DNA of 64,000 bases from Colletotrichum lupini (Eukaryota; Ascomycota; Sordariomycetes; Glomerellales; Glomerellaceae), in assembly GCF_023278565.1 (NCBI RefSeq), contig NC_064677.1, positions 7,316,001-7,380,000 of the forward strand. Direction: 5' to 3'. Below, piece after piece: positions 37,009-48,536 of the stretch (positions are counted from its first letter, which is position 1; every line of letters begins with the position of its first letter). The notes beneath the pieces were generated by a model that was not told the DNA's origin, did no database searches, and worked only from the letters and a program-made list of their open reading frames with translations. The translations under genes were made by a program, and so were the position numbers.

Positions 37009-38118
37009 ATGGCGCTCTCAACAAAAACGACGTTCATCGCGTCAACCTTTCCCGAAAACCCGCTCAAAACGGCCGACTTCTCACCACCAGCGTCCTCCTG
37101 CTCGGGCATCTACCTCACCAACAACGTCTACGCCATCGACAATGACTCGAAATGCCTACCCAATAAGTTCAACGGCGCCAGCACGGCATTCTACTCCCCC
37201 GGAACCGTCTGCCCGACGGGCTACACCGCGCAACCTCAGTGCTCGCGCAACGGCGGTGTGCGCTCTATCACGACCGTTACATGCTGTCCATACCGTGGAG
37301 ACATGACGCTATCCTGTGTCGAGGACGACATGACGCTCGCCAACGTGTGGGAGACACAATTCTGCACGTGGATGGCGGGCCCCGCGACGGTCGTTGATAT
37401 TACACGGACGGACAATGGTGTTGTGAATACGCAGGCTGTTACGATGTCGGACCGTGATGGCGTGAACGCGTGGGGTATCAGGATGGTGTATCAGGCAAGC
37501 GATCTCGTGCCCAAGACGACCTCGGGAGCATCAATCGCGTCGGCAACGGCAACGGGGACTGCGGCGGCAGGGAGCGGTGCGACATCGGGTGCAAGTGCGA
37601 CTGGAACGGCGGCCGGAGCGGACAACACCAGCGGCAGCGCGACCGGCGCCGCCACATCGTCGGGAGCGAGTTCAGGTGGTCTGTCAACGGGCGGCATCGT
37701 CGCTGTAGCAGTCGTCGTCCCCGTCGTCGCGATAGCAGCGCTCGTGGGCCTGTTCTTGTGGTGGAGGCGGCGGAAGCACCGGTACGCGGGCGTGAAGCCC
37801 GCTGAGACGCCCACAGCACCTGAGATGGATGGATCGTCGGCCATGGGATCTCAGAGCGCGTACGCGTACCAGAACCAGCAATACGTGCAGCAACAGCACA
37901 ATGGGCAGTATCCCCAGGCGTCACCGCCTGCATCGGAAATGATTGGGACCGACATGGCTGGGTATTACAACAACGACAAGGTCCTCATGAACCCCGGTGG
38001 CCAGCATCAAGGCGCAGGGCACACGCAATACAAAGGGTATACCCACCCCCCGCCGCCTGTAGAGTTGGCTAGCGGGGAGGGGCCTACGGAGTTGCCTGCT
38101 GATAATGATCGGAGGTGA
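37009..38118 (+). CDS. Single-pass cell-surface protein with Ser/Ala/Gly-rich stalk
   Basis: A single exon of 369 residues with a start context of GAAATGGC. The N-terminal 150 residues contain eight or so Cys (for example SSCSGIYLTNN, CPTGYTAQPQCSRNG, CCPYRGDMTLSC, QFCTW), suggesting a disulfide-bonded ectodomain. Residues about 170-225 are a low-complexity Ser/Thr/Ala/Gly stalk likely to be O-glycosylated. Residues about 228-252 are a membrane helix (GGIVAVAVVVPVVAIAALVG) followed by WWRRRKHRY. The cytosolic tail is Gln/Pro/Gly-rich with several Tyr. No standard N-terminal signal peptide is visible, so insertion may depend on the internal helix. The layout resembles Wsc/Mid2-like wall sensors common in Pezizomycotina, but no WSC domain is present. 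The function is inferred only from layout. Confidence 0.85.
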   Translation: MALSTKTTFIASTFPENPLKTADFSPPASSCSGIYLTNNVYAIDNDSKCLPNKFNGASTAFYSPGTVCPTGYTAQPQCSRNGGVRSITTVTCCPYRGDMTLSCVEDDMTLANVWETQFCTWMAGPATVVDITRTDNGVVNTQAVTMSDRDGVNAWGIRMVYQASDLVPKTTSGASIASATATGTAAAGSGATSGASATGTAAGADNTSGSATGAATSSGASSGGLSTGGIVAVAVVVPVVAIAALVGLFLWWRRRKHRYAGVKPAETPTAPEMDGSSAMGSQSAYAYQNQQYVQQQHNGQYPQASPPASEMIGTDMAGYYNNDKVLMNPGGQHQGAGHTQYKGYTHPPPPVELASGEGPTELPADNDRR

Positions 38119-39127
38119 TGGTAGTCATGGGCGCGGTCAGGATCTTTGCGTTGCTGAAACGCTGAGATTTTGGTATAGAGAAGGGTGTAAGTCGTAATGG
38201 AGGGAGTTGATTTGAGATGGATATATCATTGTAGGAGGGCTTCATTTTCATACCAGCGTGCGTGGCGTTTAGATGGCCGATTTTCATGAAGTGGCGTATT
38301 CTTGAGGCAATAGCAGCGTCCAGTTGCGATGCTGTGGTTGAGTAGGGTTGATAGATGATATCCTGAATTAGAGACGTATGAATTGAAGGCTTAATCATGA
38401 GACTGAAGTTACTGTCTATAGCCAAAGGTCTGTAAGTGAGAAAGTGAGTGCGCGTGAGAGTGAGAGAAAGGTGCAGGAGTTGAAGCAACTTATGTGCCGC
38501 CGTGACGAGCGAGCCGCGCGGTCAATCACACAACAATACGAATGTCAGTCACTGAAAGATAGCTGGAAGCAGCTTGGGAAGGCCAGAATCCAACTACATG
38601 GGGAAGCTGCTATGCATTCGCTTTACCTCCGTGACGGGCATTGAATCCATCCGGGCCAAGCACCGTGCCGCCGATGGCCAGTGAAGAGTCACACCGACCG
38701 CCATGATCCCGGGGGGCTACAGCAACCGGTGGTCCCGGCTTCCAACCTTAGTTAGGTGAGCTCACCGCCTGCAGTTTTCAGTGGAGGCCGTCGACGTGCG
38801 AATGAATTACCCCGCCACCCCGCCATCCAAGAAAGCTGCAAAAAAATTCGACCCGCGCGACGCAATTCCTGCTTATCAAGCACCCGGAACCCTCGATTGA
38901 CGATTAATAAAGCAACGTCGTCTTCCTGCTTCTGCGCCCTTATTGTCTCTGCAATAAATAAGGTATTGATACCCAGCGTTCCTTTCTACGTCATATCCTT
39001 TTATCTTTCTTCTCGAAAGAAGAATCAAGAGGATTTGGCGCATTACGTCCAAGAGTGCGAAAACCTCGACTCGAAAGATACACGAAAAAGACCCAATTCC
39101 CAAACACAAGCGAAACAAACAAACAAG
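38119..39127. other. Intergenic region upstream of SQT1
   Basis: About 1 kb. It contains a GTGAGA-type low-complexity stretch at about 38435-38470. The SQT1 frame stays open upstream to about 38756 but lacks a better start codon and reads as non-conserved sequence, so it is treated as 5' UTR. Confidence 0.5.
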
Positions 39128-40615
39128 ATGTCGGCCCCTCACGAAAAGACACCCCAAGACGACGGCCACGAGTCGGAGCCCGAGATGCTCGAGGCCGACG
39201 AGGTCGGCGAGGAAGTCAACGTCGACGACGAGGACATGCCCATGGACTCTGACGACGAAAACGAAGAAATCAACCTCCAAAACGACTCGGTCGCCTACTT
39301 TGACGCCCACAAGGACTCCGTCTTCGCCATCGCCCAGCACCCCGTCCACCCGACCCTCATCGCCACCGGCGGCTCCGAAGGCGACGCAGACGACGCCCCC
39401 GGAAAGGGCTACCTCCTCTCCACCGCCGCCGCCGCCTCCCGCCCCGTCCTGCCCGCCTCCTTCTCCGGCGACGCCGCCCAACCCCAGTCCACCGAGCTCC
39501 AGTTCATCTACCCGATCGACGGCCACACGGACAGCATCAACGCCCTGGCCTTCACCCTCCCCAAGGGCGACTTCCTCGTCAGCGGCGGCATGGATGGCAA
39601 GCTCCGCGTCCACGCCCTGCGCGTAAACTCCCCCACCGCCGAGGCCGCGAGCGTCCAGATCAAGTTCATCGCCGAGGCGCAGGAGGTCCCCGAGGTCAAC
39701 TGGATCGCCGCCTGCCCGAGCCCCAAATACCCCAACACCATCGCCATTGGCGCCAGCGACAACTCCGTCTGGGTATACACCATCGATATCGCGGCGGGAG
39801 GCGGTAACCCCGCGAACTGCCTGCAGCTCGTGCAGACGTACTGGCTTCACCAGGCCCCCGTCACCGCGGGCGCCTGGACGCCCGACGGAAACTTCCTCTG
39901 TACCGTCTCCGAGGACGCGAGCCTGTACGTGTGGGACGTCTGGGGAGAGGCAGCGGCCGCGGGACTGGTGGAGAGCAACGGCCAGACGACGGTGAGCTTG
40001 ACGGCCGAGGACCAGCGCTTCGTGGTCGAGGGCGGGTTGTACAGCGTCGCGGTGGATCCCAAGGGCACGTTGGTCGCTGTCGGTGGTGCCGGTGGCGCGA
40101 TCCGCATCGTGAGTTTGCCTAGGCTGGCGAGTTCTGCACAGGCCGGCAAGGGCGGGAAGAGCAAGAGCGCGTCGGACGTTGTAGGCGGAGGACAGATTCT
40201 GGCGGCGCTGCAGACGGCGTCGGATTCGATCGAGGCGCTGAGCTTTACGACGGCGGCGGGCGGGCCGGGACAGATTTCTACGTTGCTTGCTGCCGGGTCC
40301 GTTGATGGCAGTGTTACCGTGTTTGACGCCGGCAGGAGGTTTGCCGTGAGGAGGAGTCTCGTCGGTGCGCACGAAGAGTTCAGTGTGGTCAAGGTGGAGT
40401 TTGTGAAGAACAGCTGGCTGCTGACGACGTGTGGTATGGATGGTGTTGTGAGGCGGTGGGATCTGAGGGCACAGGATGGCGGTCTTGTCAAGGAGTGGAA
40501 GGGACACCGGGGCGATGGAGAGGGTGGTGGTGTGCTTGGCTTCGTGCAGGGTGAGACTGGAGAGAGGGTTGTCACTGCTGGTGACGATGGTGTCGTTCTG
40601 GTGTTTGAGGCTTGA
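39128..40615 (+). CDS. SQT1: WD40 ribosome-assembly protein Sqt1
   Basis: A single exon of 495 residues. I start at ACAAGATGTCG, because the open extension further upstream is unlike the family. The first 60 residues are highly acidic (EPEMLEADEVGEE, DEDMPMDSDDENEE), followed by WD40 blades: YFDAHKDSVFAIAQHPVHP, IDGHTDSINALAF, LVSGGMDGKLRVHAL, APVTAGAWTPDGNFLCT, DASLYVWDVWG, LLAAGSVDGSVTVFDA, LLTTCGMDGVVRRWDL and VVTAGDDGVVLVFEA. An acidic N-terminus plus an eight-blade propeller is the architecture of yeast Sqt1 and animal AAMP. Sqt1 is the dedicated chaperone that binds the N-terminus of ribosomal protein uL16/Rpl10 and loads it on the 60S subunit. The high GC and strong codon bias produce a 639-codon antisense open frame that I do not call. 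Confidence 0.92.
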   Translation: MSAPHEKTPQDDGHESEPEMLEADEVGEEVNVDDEDMPMDSDDENEEINLQNDSVAYFDAHKDSVFAIAQHPVHPTLIATGGSEGDADDAPGKGYLLSTAAAASRPVLPASFSGDAAQPQSTELQFIYPIDGHTDSINALAFTLPKGDFLVSGGMDGKLRVHALRVNSPTAEAASVQIKFIAEAQEVPEVNWIAACPSPKYPNTIAIGASDNSVWVYTIDIAAGGGNPANCLQLVQTYWLHQAPVTAGAWTPDGNFLCTVSEDASLYVWDVWGEAAAAGLVESNGQTTVSLTAEDQRFVVEGGLYSVAVDPKGTLVAVGGAGGAIRIVSLPRLASSAQAGKGGKSKSASDVVGGGQILAALQTASDSIEALSFTTAAGGPGQISTLLAAGSVDGSVTVFDAGRRFAVRRSLVGAHEEFSVVKVEFVKNSWLLTTCGMDGVVRRWDLRAQDGGLVKEWKGHRGDGEGGGVLGFVQGETGERVVTAGDDGVVLVFEA

Positions 40616-41714
40616 GGATTTAAACACATCTCTGAGGCCCTGAGAGGCGAGGGAGGATTTGCGTTTGCTTTTTACCATGTTGGAATTTGGGAATGACGAT
40701 GAACTTGGGTGGAGGGGCATAGATAAAATAGGGACATCATGCGCCTTTTGCGCTGGTATGGTATGGACTCGTGGACTATTCCACGTCCCCCTCATGAATT
40801 GGAGTTTCGCATTACTGATACATTGATGTGGCTGTCCTGATGCAATCCTTTGATGTCTGCTACGTGACTACCTATCTCTGCTTTCTAATGTGTTGTCTTG
40901 ACAGGGTGAGACATGAAAGCTTCGTTCGTCTCAAATTTTGCCAAGCTTAATCAAGCTGCCCATTTCCATCGCTAGTTGTTTATTGTCATCTCCAACACTC
41001 GCTCCGACCTAATCTACGAAAAAGTCACCACTCTCATCTACAAATTTGCACTTGCCGATCACGGAACGGACGGACGACGCTGCCCGTCAGAATTTATGGC
41101 CGACAGAACAGCCACCAGTATGATGATCTCACCGAGAAGCGATCAGCTACTCGTCCTCATTCTGATGGTGTTCGGTATCCGGGAATTTCCGCGGATTTGC
41201 CTTGTGCTGGCAGTGTCGTGGTTATCGTGGGACACGATCATTTCTTGTGAGTAACCAGTTACCGGCACCGCTTTTCAATGCATGACGGCGATGTTTGATC
41301 GGATGGATGATCCTGATAGTCTTTGTTTAGTGTACGCGATACTTGGTATCTTCCCTTTTCTCAATGAGATCGCAGCACCTCTTCTCAGAAACCTAGTACC
41401 GGAATTGAGAACGCTATAATAGATGGTCATATTTGGCCTTCACGTATGTATATACCTGAAGAGATGAACGGAAGCATATTTACTGATATTCATCGTGGTG
41501 TTTAATGATCACAGAAACATGAAAGAGTAGATGCGGACCAAATGCATAGTATACGCAAGCAGGAAACTCTTTGAATTAATTCATTCTCATTAAGACTACC
41601 TCATCGTAGTCGTCACCAAATGACATCATCTATGTGCAGTATGACCATATTTCGGTGACAGATTATCATCCCCTCTCCTCATCTTCATCCTTCAACTTAT
41701 TCATTCCGCAAAGT
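40616..41714. other. Convergent 3' flanks of SQT1 and the small disordered-protein gene
   Basis: A 1.1 kb AT-rich interval between two 3' ends. A 92-codon frame at 40976-41254 (+) has a hydrophobic segment but no other support. Confidence 0.45.
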
Positions 41715-41998
41715 TTAGTTGGAACGTCCGCCCTGTCCAGCACCCTCTCCCTTAGGAAATGAGCCACCGCTGGCGGCAAGACCATCAATGGCGAGACCCT
41801 TTTCAGGCTCAGGGAGAGGCGCAGTCTTGTCGGCGCGGTCGACGTGGGGGTCCTGATGAATGAAGTGATCAGTCGTTACTCTCGGAGGGGCTGCTAACTA
41901 GGAGTGTGTCGTCTTACCTTGACGGCGCCAGCGCCGTGGATAACGTCGTGGGTCTCCTCGACCTTGTTGTCGGAGGCTCCAGATCCGTCGCGAGGCAT
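41715..41998 (-). CDS. Small conserved disordered protein (72 aa)
   Basis: Two exons, 41918-41998 and 41715-41852, separated by a 65-nt intron with GTAAG and CAG ends in phase 0. The product begins MPRDGSGASDNKVEETHD, continues with HGAGAVKDPHVDRADK, and ends KGLAIDGLAASGGSFPKGE then GAGQGGRSN. It is hydrophilic, Gly/Asp/Lys-rich, with no Cys, no signal and no membrane helix. Small proteins starting MPRDGSGASDN with a Gly-rich end occur widely in Pezizomycotina and are often strongly expressed. No molecular function is known to me. The clean intron and the family-like ends are the support. Confidence 0.8.
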
Positions 41999-43503
41999 GG
42001 TGATGATTGGTGGTTGTTGAGGAATTGACTGAAATGAAAATGGTTTGATCTTGGGACAAAACTTGTTGTAGGATGGTTGATAGTAAGTGATATCAGTGCA
42101 GATTTTGATGAAGTGCAAAAACAATCCGTCAATGATGAAAGGGGGTTGGAAGATCTTATATACAGATGCATGAGGTCTGAACTCGAGTTGACGTCATGTG
42201 AGTTCGCACCTTGGCTTCTGCCTCAAACCTCCCCAAAGAGGGGTGAAGCTCCAGGTCCTCGAGCTCGTTGAGGCTTTGAAGCTTGAGGATTTGAGGCGTA
42301 AAACGTCATGATGTGGGGGAATGATGGTACTCCCGGACGGCGCTAAGGTCCCCAAGGTACTGGATCGCAGATCTCCGTCCGATTTGCTTCCCGCTCCCTG
42401 CCTGCCTCCAACGTCGGAGTAAAATCTCCGTGTATAGGCCATGTGCAGTGGAGAGGTGGACCTTGCCAACTATGGCACAACTATGTCTGTTTATTCAATG
42501 GAATGGAGATATTGTGAGCTTGTGCCGGCGAATGGTCAAGATCATGATTTGGGGTTGTTCTTCAACTGAGCGCCGTTTGCCAGCTACCGATGGTACCCAA
42601 GTGTCTTAGGTTAGCAAAGCACGATTAGGTATTAGTACATAAGGCACCGAGGGGTCGGCGGTGCGTCCCGCTCCCTTTTCGTAATAGCGGCTTTCCCCCA
42701 ATGTCATCAACTACGACTTCACCTCTCGTCCTCGCCATTTCCTCCGTCGGCTGTGTTCCTCTAGGGCATGAACTCCACGTTCCGAAACTTGATCCAGGCA
42801 CAGCGAAGGCAGTGTTCAGTCGAAATAAGCTTGTTCTGTTTCTCTTCCTTTTTTGTTCGCTTCTTCCAGCAAATATTCAGGCGCCCTATAGACCGTTGCG
42901 CCTAGCAGACAACGATCACCAAGATGGCACGTCTTCGGTCAACATGAATGACATTTCGTCATGATAGACTCTCGATTCTTCTTCTGCAAACGTGCTCAAT
43001 CTCTACGAGGCTTGAGAAGGACTGTATATAAAGACTCCCATAGCACAGAGGTATGCCACACCAATATCAGTCTAGAGCGACCGACTATTGACCGTGCATA
43101 ACTGCCCATAGTGCCGGCCTGGGATGGAGTCTCTCATGCGGTGCAACGTTTGTTCCGATTGCCCCTGTGCGGGCCGAAAAGTTTGAGCGAAAACGAAGGC
43201 ACGGATGCAACGCCGAGACCCCCTTTTTCTTTTCATTCAACATGGCTCCATCCCCAGTCTACGAGTCACGACACTCGAGGAGACCCTCCACCGTGGGCAG
43301 ATGCCGAGGAACTTGAGGACTGCCGTCCACCAAACGCATTCGTCTCATGGACTCGTTCGACAATATCGTGGAGCTCTCCACAAGTACAATTGAGTCTTCA
43401 CGACGGCGCCGGCGATATCGCTACTTTGGGACATTGACTTGAAATCGTTAAACATGACGCATTTTATTTCTATCCTAAACCCAATCACCATACGAGCTCA
43501 AGC
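41999..43503. other. Intergenic region, small-protein promoter and peroxygenase 3' flank
   Basis: About 1.5 kb. Open frames are short and overlap between strands. No gene or RNA is recognised. Confidence 0.5.
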
Positions 43504-44268
43504 TTAGCTGCTGCTAGTAGCAATGAGTTGCGACAGACCCAGGACCTGGGCAGTGGTAATCACATCGGCAGAGGTGTTCCACCCCTCGTTGAACGGAAGA
43601 CGCTCCTCCTCAAAGACGACCTTCAACCACTCGACCGGCGCAGCAGGCGCGGTGTAGCTCTGTCCAATGGTGCCGAGGATAACGGCCGACTCGCCCAGAG
43701 AGACGGTGACCTGGCTGGTCGTCAAGTTGAAGGACGGGTTCGTCGCCTTTGCGGTGGCGATGCGCTTGCTGCGCGCGGAAGCCATGGTCGCGACGCCGAC
43801 CTTGTTGTCGGAGGCGGCGGCACCGGACTCGAGGTAGCCCTTGGTCTCGGCCCAGACCGTCGTGTTGAAGGTCTTCGCGTCGCCCGTCACAGCGAAGTCG
43901 GCGCGGGAGAGACTGCCGTCGTGCTCGATGACGTTGTGCTTGGCGATGTCGTCCAGGTTGAAGGTGCTCGCGTTGCCGGTGGTGGAGGTGGCAAAGGCGG
44001 GCGTGCCGAGGGTGCGGACGAGGGACTCGTTGAAGTGCAGGGCGGAGCCGAGGCCGGCGATGAGGTCCTGCATGGAGATGGACTTGCCGTCGCGGGCGAG
44101 GTAGCCGTGGTTGGCGAGGGAGTTGAGCATCGGGCAGGGACCGCGGACGGCGCCGCCGGCAACGTCGGGGGCGAGCCAGGGGTGGGCTGCGGGAGCGGCG
44201 TCGCGGGGGACGGCGGCACCGGTGACGGACATGGCGCAGGTTGCGGCGAGGACTGCTGAGGCGCGCAT
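43504..44268 (-). CDS. Secreted heme-thiolate peroxidase / unspecific peroxygenase, short type
   Basis: A single exon of 254 residues. A signal peptide spans about residues 1-18 (MRASAVLAATCAMSVTGA). The mature part carries the two defining motifs of the chloroperoxidase/peroxygenase family: GPCPMLNSLANHGYL, where C45 of PCP is the proximal heme thiolate ligand, and IEHDGSLSRAD, where E115-H116-D117 forms the EHD acid-base and metal site. The length fits the short group (about 230-260), rather than the 330-residue Agaricales-type enzymes. Enzymes of this group use H2O2 to oxygenate or halogenate organic substrates outside the cell. The substrate cannot be told from sequence. N-glycosylation sequons (NES, NAS, NTT, NLT) support secretion. 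Confidence 0.94.
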   Translation of the reverse strand: MRASAVLAATCAMSVTGAAVPRDAAPAAHPWLAPDVAGGAVRGPCPMLNSLANHGYLARDGKSISMQDLIAGLGSALHFNESLVRTLGTPAFATSTTGNASTFNLDDIAKHNVIEHDGSLSRADFAVTGDAKTFNTTVWAETKGYLESGAAASDNKVGVATMASARSKRIATAKATNPSFNLTTSQVTVSLGESAVILGTIGQSYTAPAAPVEWLKVVFEEERLPFNEGWNTSADVITTAQVLGLSQLIATSSS

Positions 44269-45220
44269 CTTGTATGAGTCTTTTGAGAGAATATGGGGTT
44301 CTTGAGAAACAAAGAGCGTTGGGAAGTTTTGGGATTTCTCGAGCTTCTGGAAAGACAGTGACGGCCCTTACAAGTGTGCCTTTGGTGTTGTGTAAAACGA
44401 AGGTGGTCCGGTGAGAGGATGAGTGAGGATACTGCAGGAAGCAGACAAGATCACGAGGAGAGACCGTCGACGAAAGCTGCTTTATACAGTTGTTCAAAAC
44501 CTGGGGGGCTACGATTAAGGAGGGGCCTATAAACAGATACACGACGCATAGGGCTGGGCCATCCGAGTTAAGACTCGGGGATTCTCCTTTAAGTTGTCAA
44601 CCCCGGGCGGCGGCGCCGTCGACGCGGCGAATCCGATATAGTCCACGCCTTCCACGGTACTCATCGAATTGTGCCCAGGCACCTTTCTTGCTTTCCTTCT
44701 CTTCTAGAAGCAGCGGAATGATAGCCGTGCCTCGGCAGTAAGGTCAAACCCTGGCCAGTAGCCGCCGCAGTGACGGAGCAACTATGATCTATCATTATAA
44801 AATGGGCTGCTTATACGTTCATCCCTTGTTCGGTGAGCCCACTGGGGAGTCTTATTTGAAGTTATACTCCGTTCTACCGCGCTTTGCTAACCTTTTCATG
44901 ACGTGTTATTGGACGGGGAGTTGAGTGAGCCGAGGTGAGCCCCTTTTAAACATTCTAATTGAGTTTGAAAAAGAATGGAAACCCGGGTGAAAAATACGAC
45001 TTTGACGTGCTTGGCGGGGACGTTTGTGGGCGGCCTTGGGTGGCCGTGTCGGGATGGCCCATGAGATGTAATATGGAGAGCTCCGAGAGAGCAGCAACTT
45101 TCAATGCGGGACGAGACTTGGTGCAAGGGGGCGGGAGATGTACGGCTGGGGTTAGGGATCGCTCTGCGTAGCTGTAAGGATGACCTCCACATTCCCAAAC
45201 TTAACAACCAATAAACAGTC
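44269..45220. other. Intergenic region between peroxygenase promoter and tRNA-Thr
   Basis: It contains the peroxygenase promoter (reading left from 44268) and the 5' flank of the tRNA gene. No coding frame is supported. Confidence 0.5.
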
Positions 45221-45300
45221 GCCTTGTTGGCTAAGTGGTATAGCGTCTCACTAGTATTAGTGACATGAGAAGATCGGCGGTTCGATTCCGCCACGAGGCA
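45221..45300 (+). tRNA. trnT(AGU): tRNA-Thr (anticodon AGU) with 8-nt intron
   Basis: A full cloverleaf can be drawn. The acceptor arm is GCCTTGT with ACGAGGC, with one G-U pair and discriminator A. The D arm is GCTAAGTGGTATAGC. The anticodon stem is TCTCA/TGAGA and the loop carries C-T-AGT-A-A. The T arm is GGCGG TTCGATT CCGCC. The 8-base insertion TTAGTGAC (45257-45264) follows position 37, where nuclear tRNA introns sit. T runs at about 45323 and 45331 can end Pol III transcription. Confidence 0.95.
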
Positions 45301-45448
45301 ATAGTCGCTCGTCGAGTTTCACTTTTGACCTTTTTGGCTCTTGAAGATAATTGTCATGTAGGTATTCAGCCTGAGATGCAAACTCCATATGTAATGCCGT
45401 TGTCTAGATGCGCTCCCGTCCCTCCACCAGTGTAACAAGCCTCTATGC

Positions 45449-46500
45449 TCATTTCATGGCACCACAGCTCCCGCATCCACCCTCCCCTCCACATCCACCA
45501 CCACAACCGCCTCCACACCCAGCATCCTCCTGGCAAGCAGCAGGGAGATACTCCTCGTCAAACGCCTCCCTCCAAAGCGCCCTCATATCCGTCGACAGCA
45601 CCGCCAGGCTCTCGTCGGGGATCTCGTCATCGTGGTCCACCAGCTTCCCCGTCATCCGCTTCGAGTAAGCCATGTACCGCGCCGGCGCGAGCTGGTGCGT
45701 GTGCCAGACGAGGTCAATGTCGAGCGTCGGCACCATGACGGTGCCCGGGTGCGCGGCGATGAGGTGGAAGAATTGCGCGTAGCGGGTTTGCGCCGCGGCC
45801 AGCAGGTCTGCGGGGCTTGAGCTGCGGAGCCAGGCGTGGGAGGACATTTTGAGGGAGAAGGAGAATTGGCGGTTGATTGCTGCAGTGAGAGGGTATGTGA
45901 AGAGGGTTGTTCCTGTTTGGGAGGTGTGGGCAAAGGTGCCGGTCTGGGAGGCTGGTGGTGAGAGGAGGGAAGGGAGGTCGATTGAGGCGATGAGAGATTC
46001 GAGGTTTGACGATCTCGACTGTGAACGGTTAGCATACTTTGCCGATATAGTTGCGCCTTTCTCTTCTACTAGGGGCATAAGAGTTCAGACCGAGTGTACA
46101 GTGGAACTTACAACTTCGGACCAGTTAATCCCATCCAGACCCAGACGGCCACCGAGCTCGATGAAGCGTGCGTAGGCCTTCGGGTGCAGCATCAGCGCGT
46201 GCCACGCCATGAGCACGTCAACGGGCGGCATCTGCTCCGCCGGCCTCTCGGCGCTAGTAGTCCATTGCTCGAAACGGGCGACGGCGCGGTCGCAGTACAG
46301 GTCCCATACGCGCTCGGGTACTTGGCCCGCGTCGGCAGCGAGCAGGTGGACTGCGTCGCGGAGTGTGACGAAGGTCTCGAGGAGTTCGAGATGGGCGGCA
46401 CAGTCTGCGGTTGAGGGGACGGGGTTGGATGTGGCGGTAAGCTGTGTTGTTGCGAGCTTTGATTGTTGCTGGTGCTCGACTGACGGGGCTCTAGAGTCAT
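45449..46500 (-). CDS. Glycine-rich domain-containing protein (GRDP-like, DUF1399)
   Basis: The last two exons are firm: 46112-46404 and 45449-46018, joined across a 93-nt intron with a GTAAGT donor and CTAAC branch. The first exon is the weakest point. I prefer ATG at 46500 with a 16-nt exon (46485-46500) and an 80-nt intron, which gives 292 residues in an exact codon multiple. Family hallmarks are ADCAAHLELLETF, RFEQWTTS, PPVDVLMAWHALMLHPKAYA, GINWSEV, and later VPTLDIDLVWHTHQLAPARY with FDEEYL. The VWHTHQ motif is diagnostic of DUF1399 proteins known from plant glycine-rich-domain proteins and many fungi. The C-terminus is a short Cys/Gly-rich tail (CGGGCGGGCGGEGGCGSCG), possibly metal-binding. 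The biochemical role of the family is unclear. Confidence 0.82.
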
Positions 46501-48536
46501 TGTAAGCATAGGCTATCCCTTCAATTCGACTGAGGGCGAACCAACAGGTTAGAGAGAATGGCCGGCATTTTGGCGATGATTTACAGGATCCGGTCCTTTA
46601 CTGGTTTGGTGTTATTGAATATGAGGGTATCTTGAGTTCTGTGCGCTTTCTCAACTGACTCGACAGCTCAACTTTGATAGAATGGACGCAAGAGACAAGT
46701 AGGATGAATACGAAGCTACAAGTCGACCTTCTTCAGCTCTTCAATTCAAAGGGGATTGTCACGCCTCTTATCAGGACAGCAGAAGCCCATTCGAACGAGC
46801 AGGGGTGAGCTTTATCTCGCTGCGTCGTCGCACATGACAAGCAACAGCCCTGTGACCGCTGCCACCGAGTCCCAAAACGGCATGGAGGTGAGCAGGTTTC
46901 AGGACGCCAGCGCAAGACGGATCGCTGTGCCATCTTGTGCCATCTGACAACGGTAAGATGTGATTGGTGAAGTGGCCATAGGGTCCACGGATAGGCGTAA
47001 CGGGCGACTCAGGCGGCTGGGCCGGGAACGCGGGGTGGTCCACGGTTGGTGGTGGGGGGAAGCATTGAGAAGATGGGAAACTTGCGCATGTCCACCAGCG
47101 AGACGGGGTTGTTTCTCGTCTGTTGCGGTAAAGTCGGTGACCCGGCCCCGCTAGCAGAATCCCACCGGGGTACGGCGCTGGATGCGTTCCGACCTGTTGG
47201 AGCCTTGGAGAGAGACTGGACGAAGAGAAGAGACGCAGATACTTGGAGACTGTGGGATTCTTAGGCTCGGTCTGGGTTCTGTTAGCGGCGGTTTTAATCC
47301 AGGCGGGTGTGGGGCTGAGGTTTCATTCTGGGAGTTGGGGAAGTGGCTGGATTTTACTTGTGATTCTTCAGCTTCACTCAACATATACGTACACTCACTC
47401 TCACTCATCTTACCTCCCGTCTTGAGTGAGAGGCTGATGCAACCAAGTCACCTCAAGAGACTATCGAACACTATCATCACGCCTACCTATTCCTTTCTCA
47501 AAGCTCTTACATGAAACCAGTTTTATCCACGAATCGCCCAGATCCCAATCAGGACAGGCACGACGTGTTGGTTTCACAAGCAAACACTCATCTTCAGCCT
47601 TCACTGACAAACTCATCCATGAGAGAGGAGGCCACAGCCTGGCTCGTACACCCTCTCATTCAAACTCACGGAATACCCTCCTCCATCAATCCCCTTCACT
47701 TGTCTCCATTGAAGTAGCCGTAGAAATCATCGCTGATAAGCTTCTCTAGCGTCGGTTTCTCCCAAATGAGCTAACTTACCTGCCGAGTGGAGGCCGTCAG
47801 CTCAAAACTATGTGCCTATAAGCAAGTAGGCTCTGGCTCCCTGCACCTTTTGTGCATATCTCACGGTCCAGAATCTCATTGGGAGCCAAGCTCACTCGTC
47901 CTACGTCGTAGGCAAATGAGGGCCGCGATCGCATCACCACCTTGGTCCAACGACCAACGCCAGCCCAATGGTACAGAGCCCACGTTGCTGACAACAGTCT
48001 GATTCGATCGCCGGTCAGGCCGGCCGAGACTGGCATATTGAGGCTTGGAAACCATCGACTTTGTGCTGTTACCTCTGCCTCCGGGGGACTGTATCTGTGT
48101 CCCCCTTCCCACCCCGTCCTGTTTGCTGTTTGTCCGACGAGGGTTCTAGATCTTATGGTTGTACCATGCTGTGTCTCTGTCAATCGTCTCTTTATGGGCC
48201 CCCAGTCCGAGGTGAGCCTCACCCAATTCCTGCATGTCTTCACGTAGATCCAATCAATCTTCCCCGTTGGAGGATGAACGCCTCCTGCTTTCCCAATTCA
48301 GCATTTCATCTCGAAACCTGTTGGTACTAACAGAACATGGGGTGTGGTCTGCAATGCTTCTCTTTGATTGCTGCTGTGCGGCGTAGAATGAAGCGCAGCC
48401 CAACACCCCCAGCTCCCCCGTTCTCTTTCTTCGCCGTGTTCCTGCAAATACCCGTCCATACCCCGTCGACCGGCTGGCCGCATTTCTGGCCTTCTTCGTC
48501 ATATCGTTCTTCGCGTGCCTTTGAGACACTATCATT
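46501..48536. other. Intergenic region of 2 kb
   Basis: Divergent spacer between the GRDP-like gene and the Kelch gene. Frames of up to 148 codons (47797-48243, minus) overlap frames on the other strand and carry no domain. Pyrimidine-rich sequence appears before 48537. Confidence 0.45.

Noticed and set aside
38876..40795. Antisense open frame of 639 codons opposite SQT1
   Set aside because: Same explanation: a GC-rich sense gene leaves the opposite strand open. The translation is low-complexity Arg/Gly/Val sequence.
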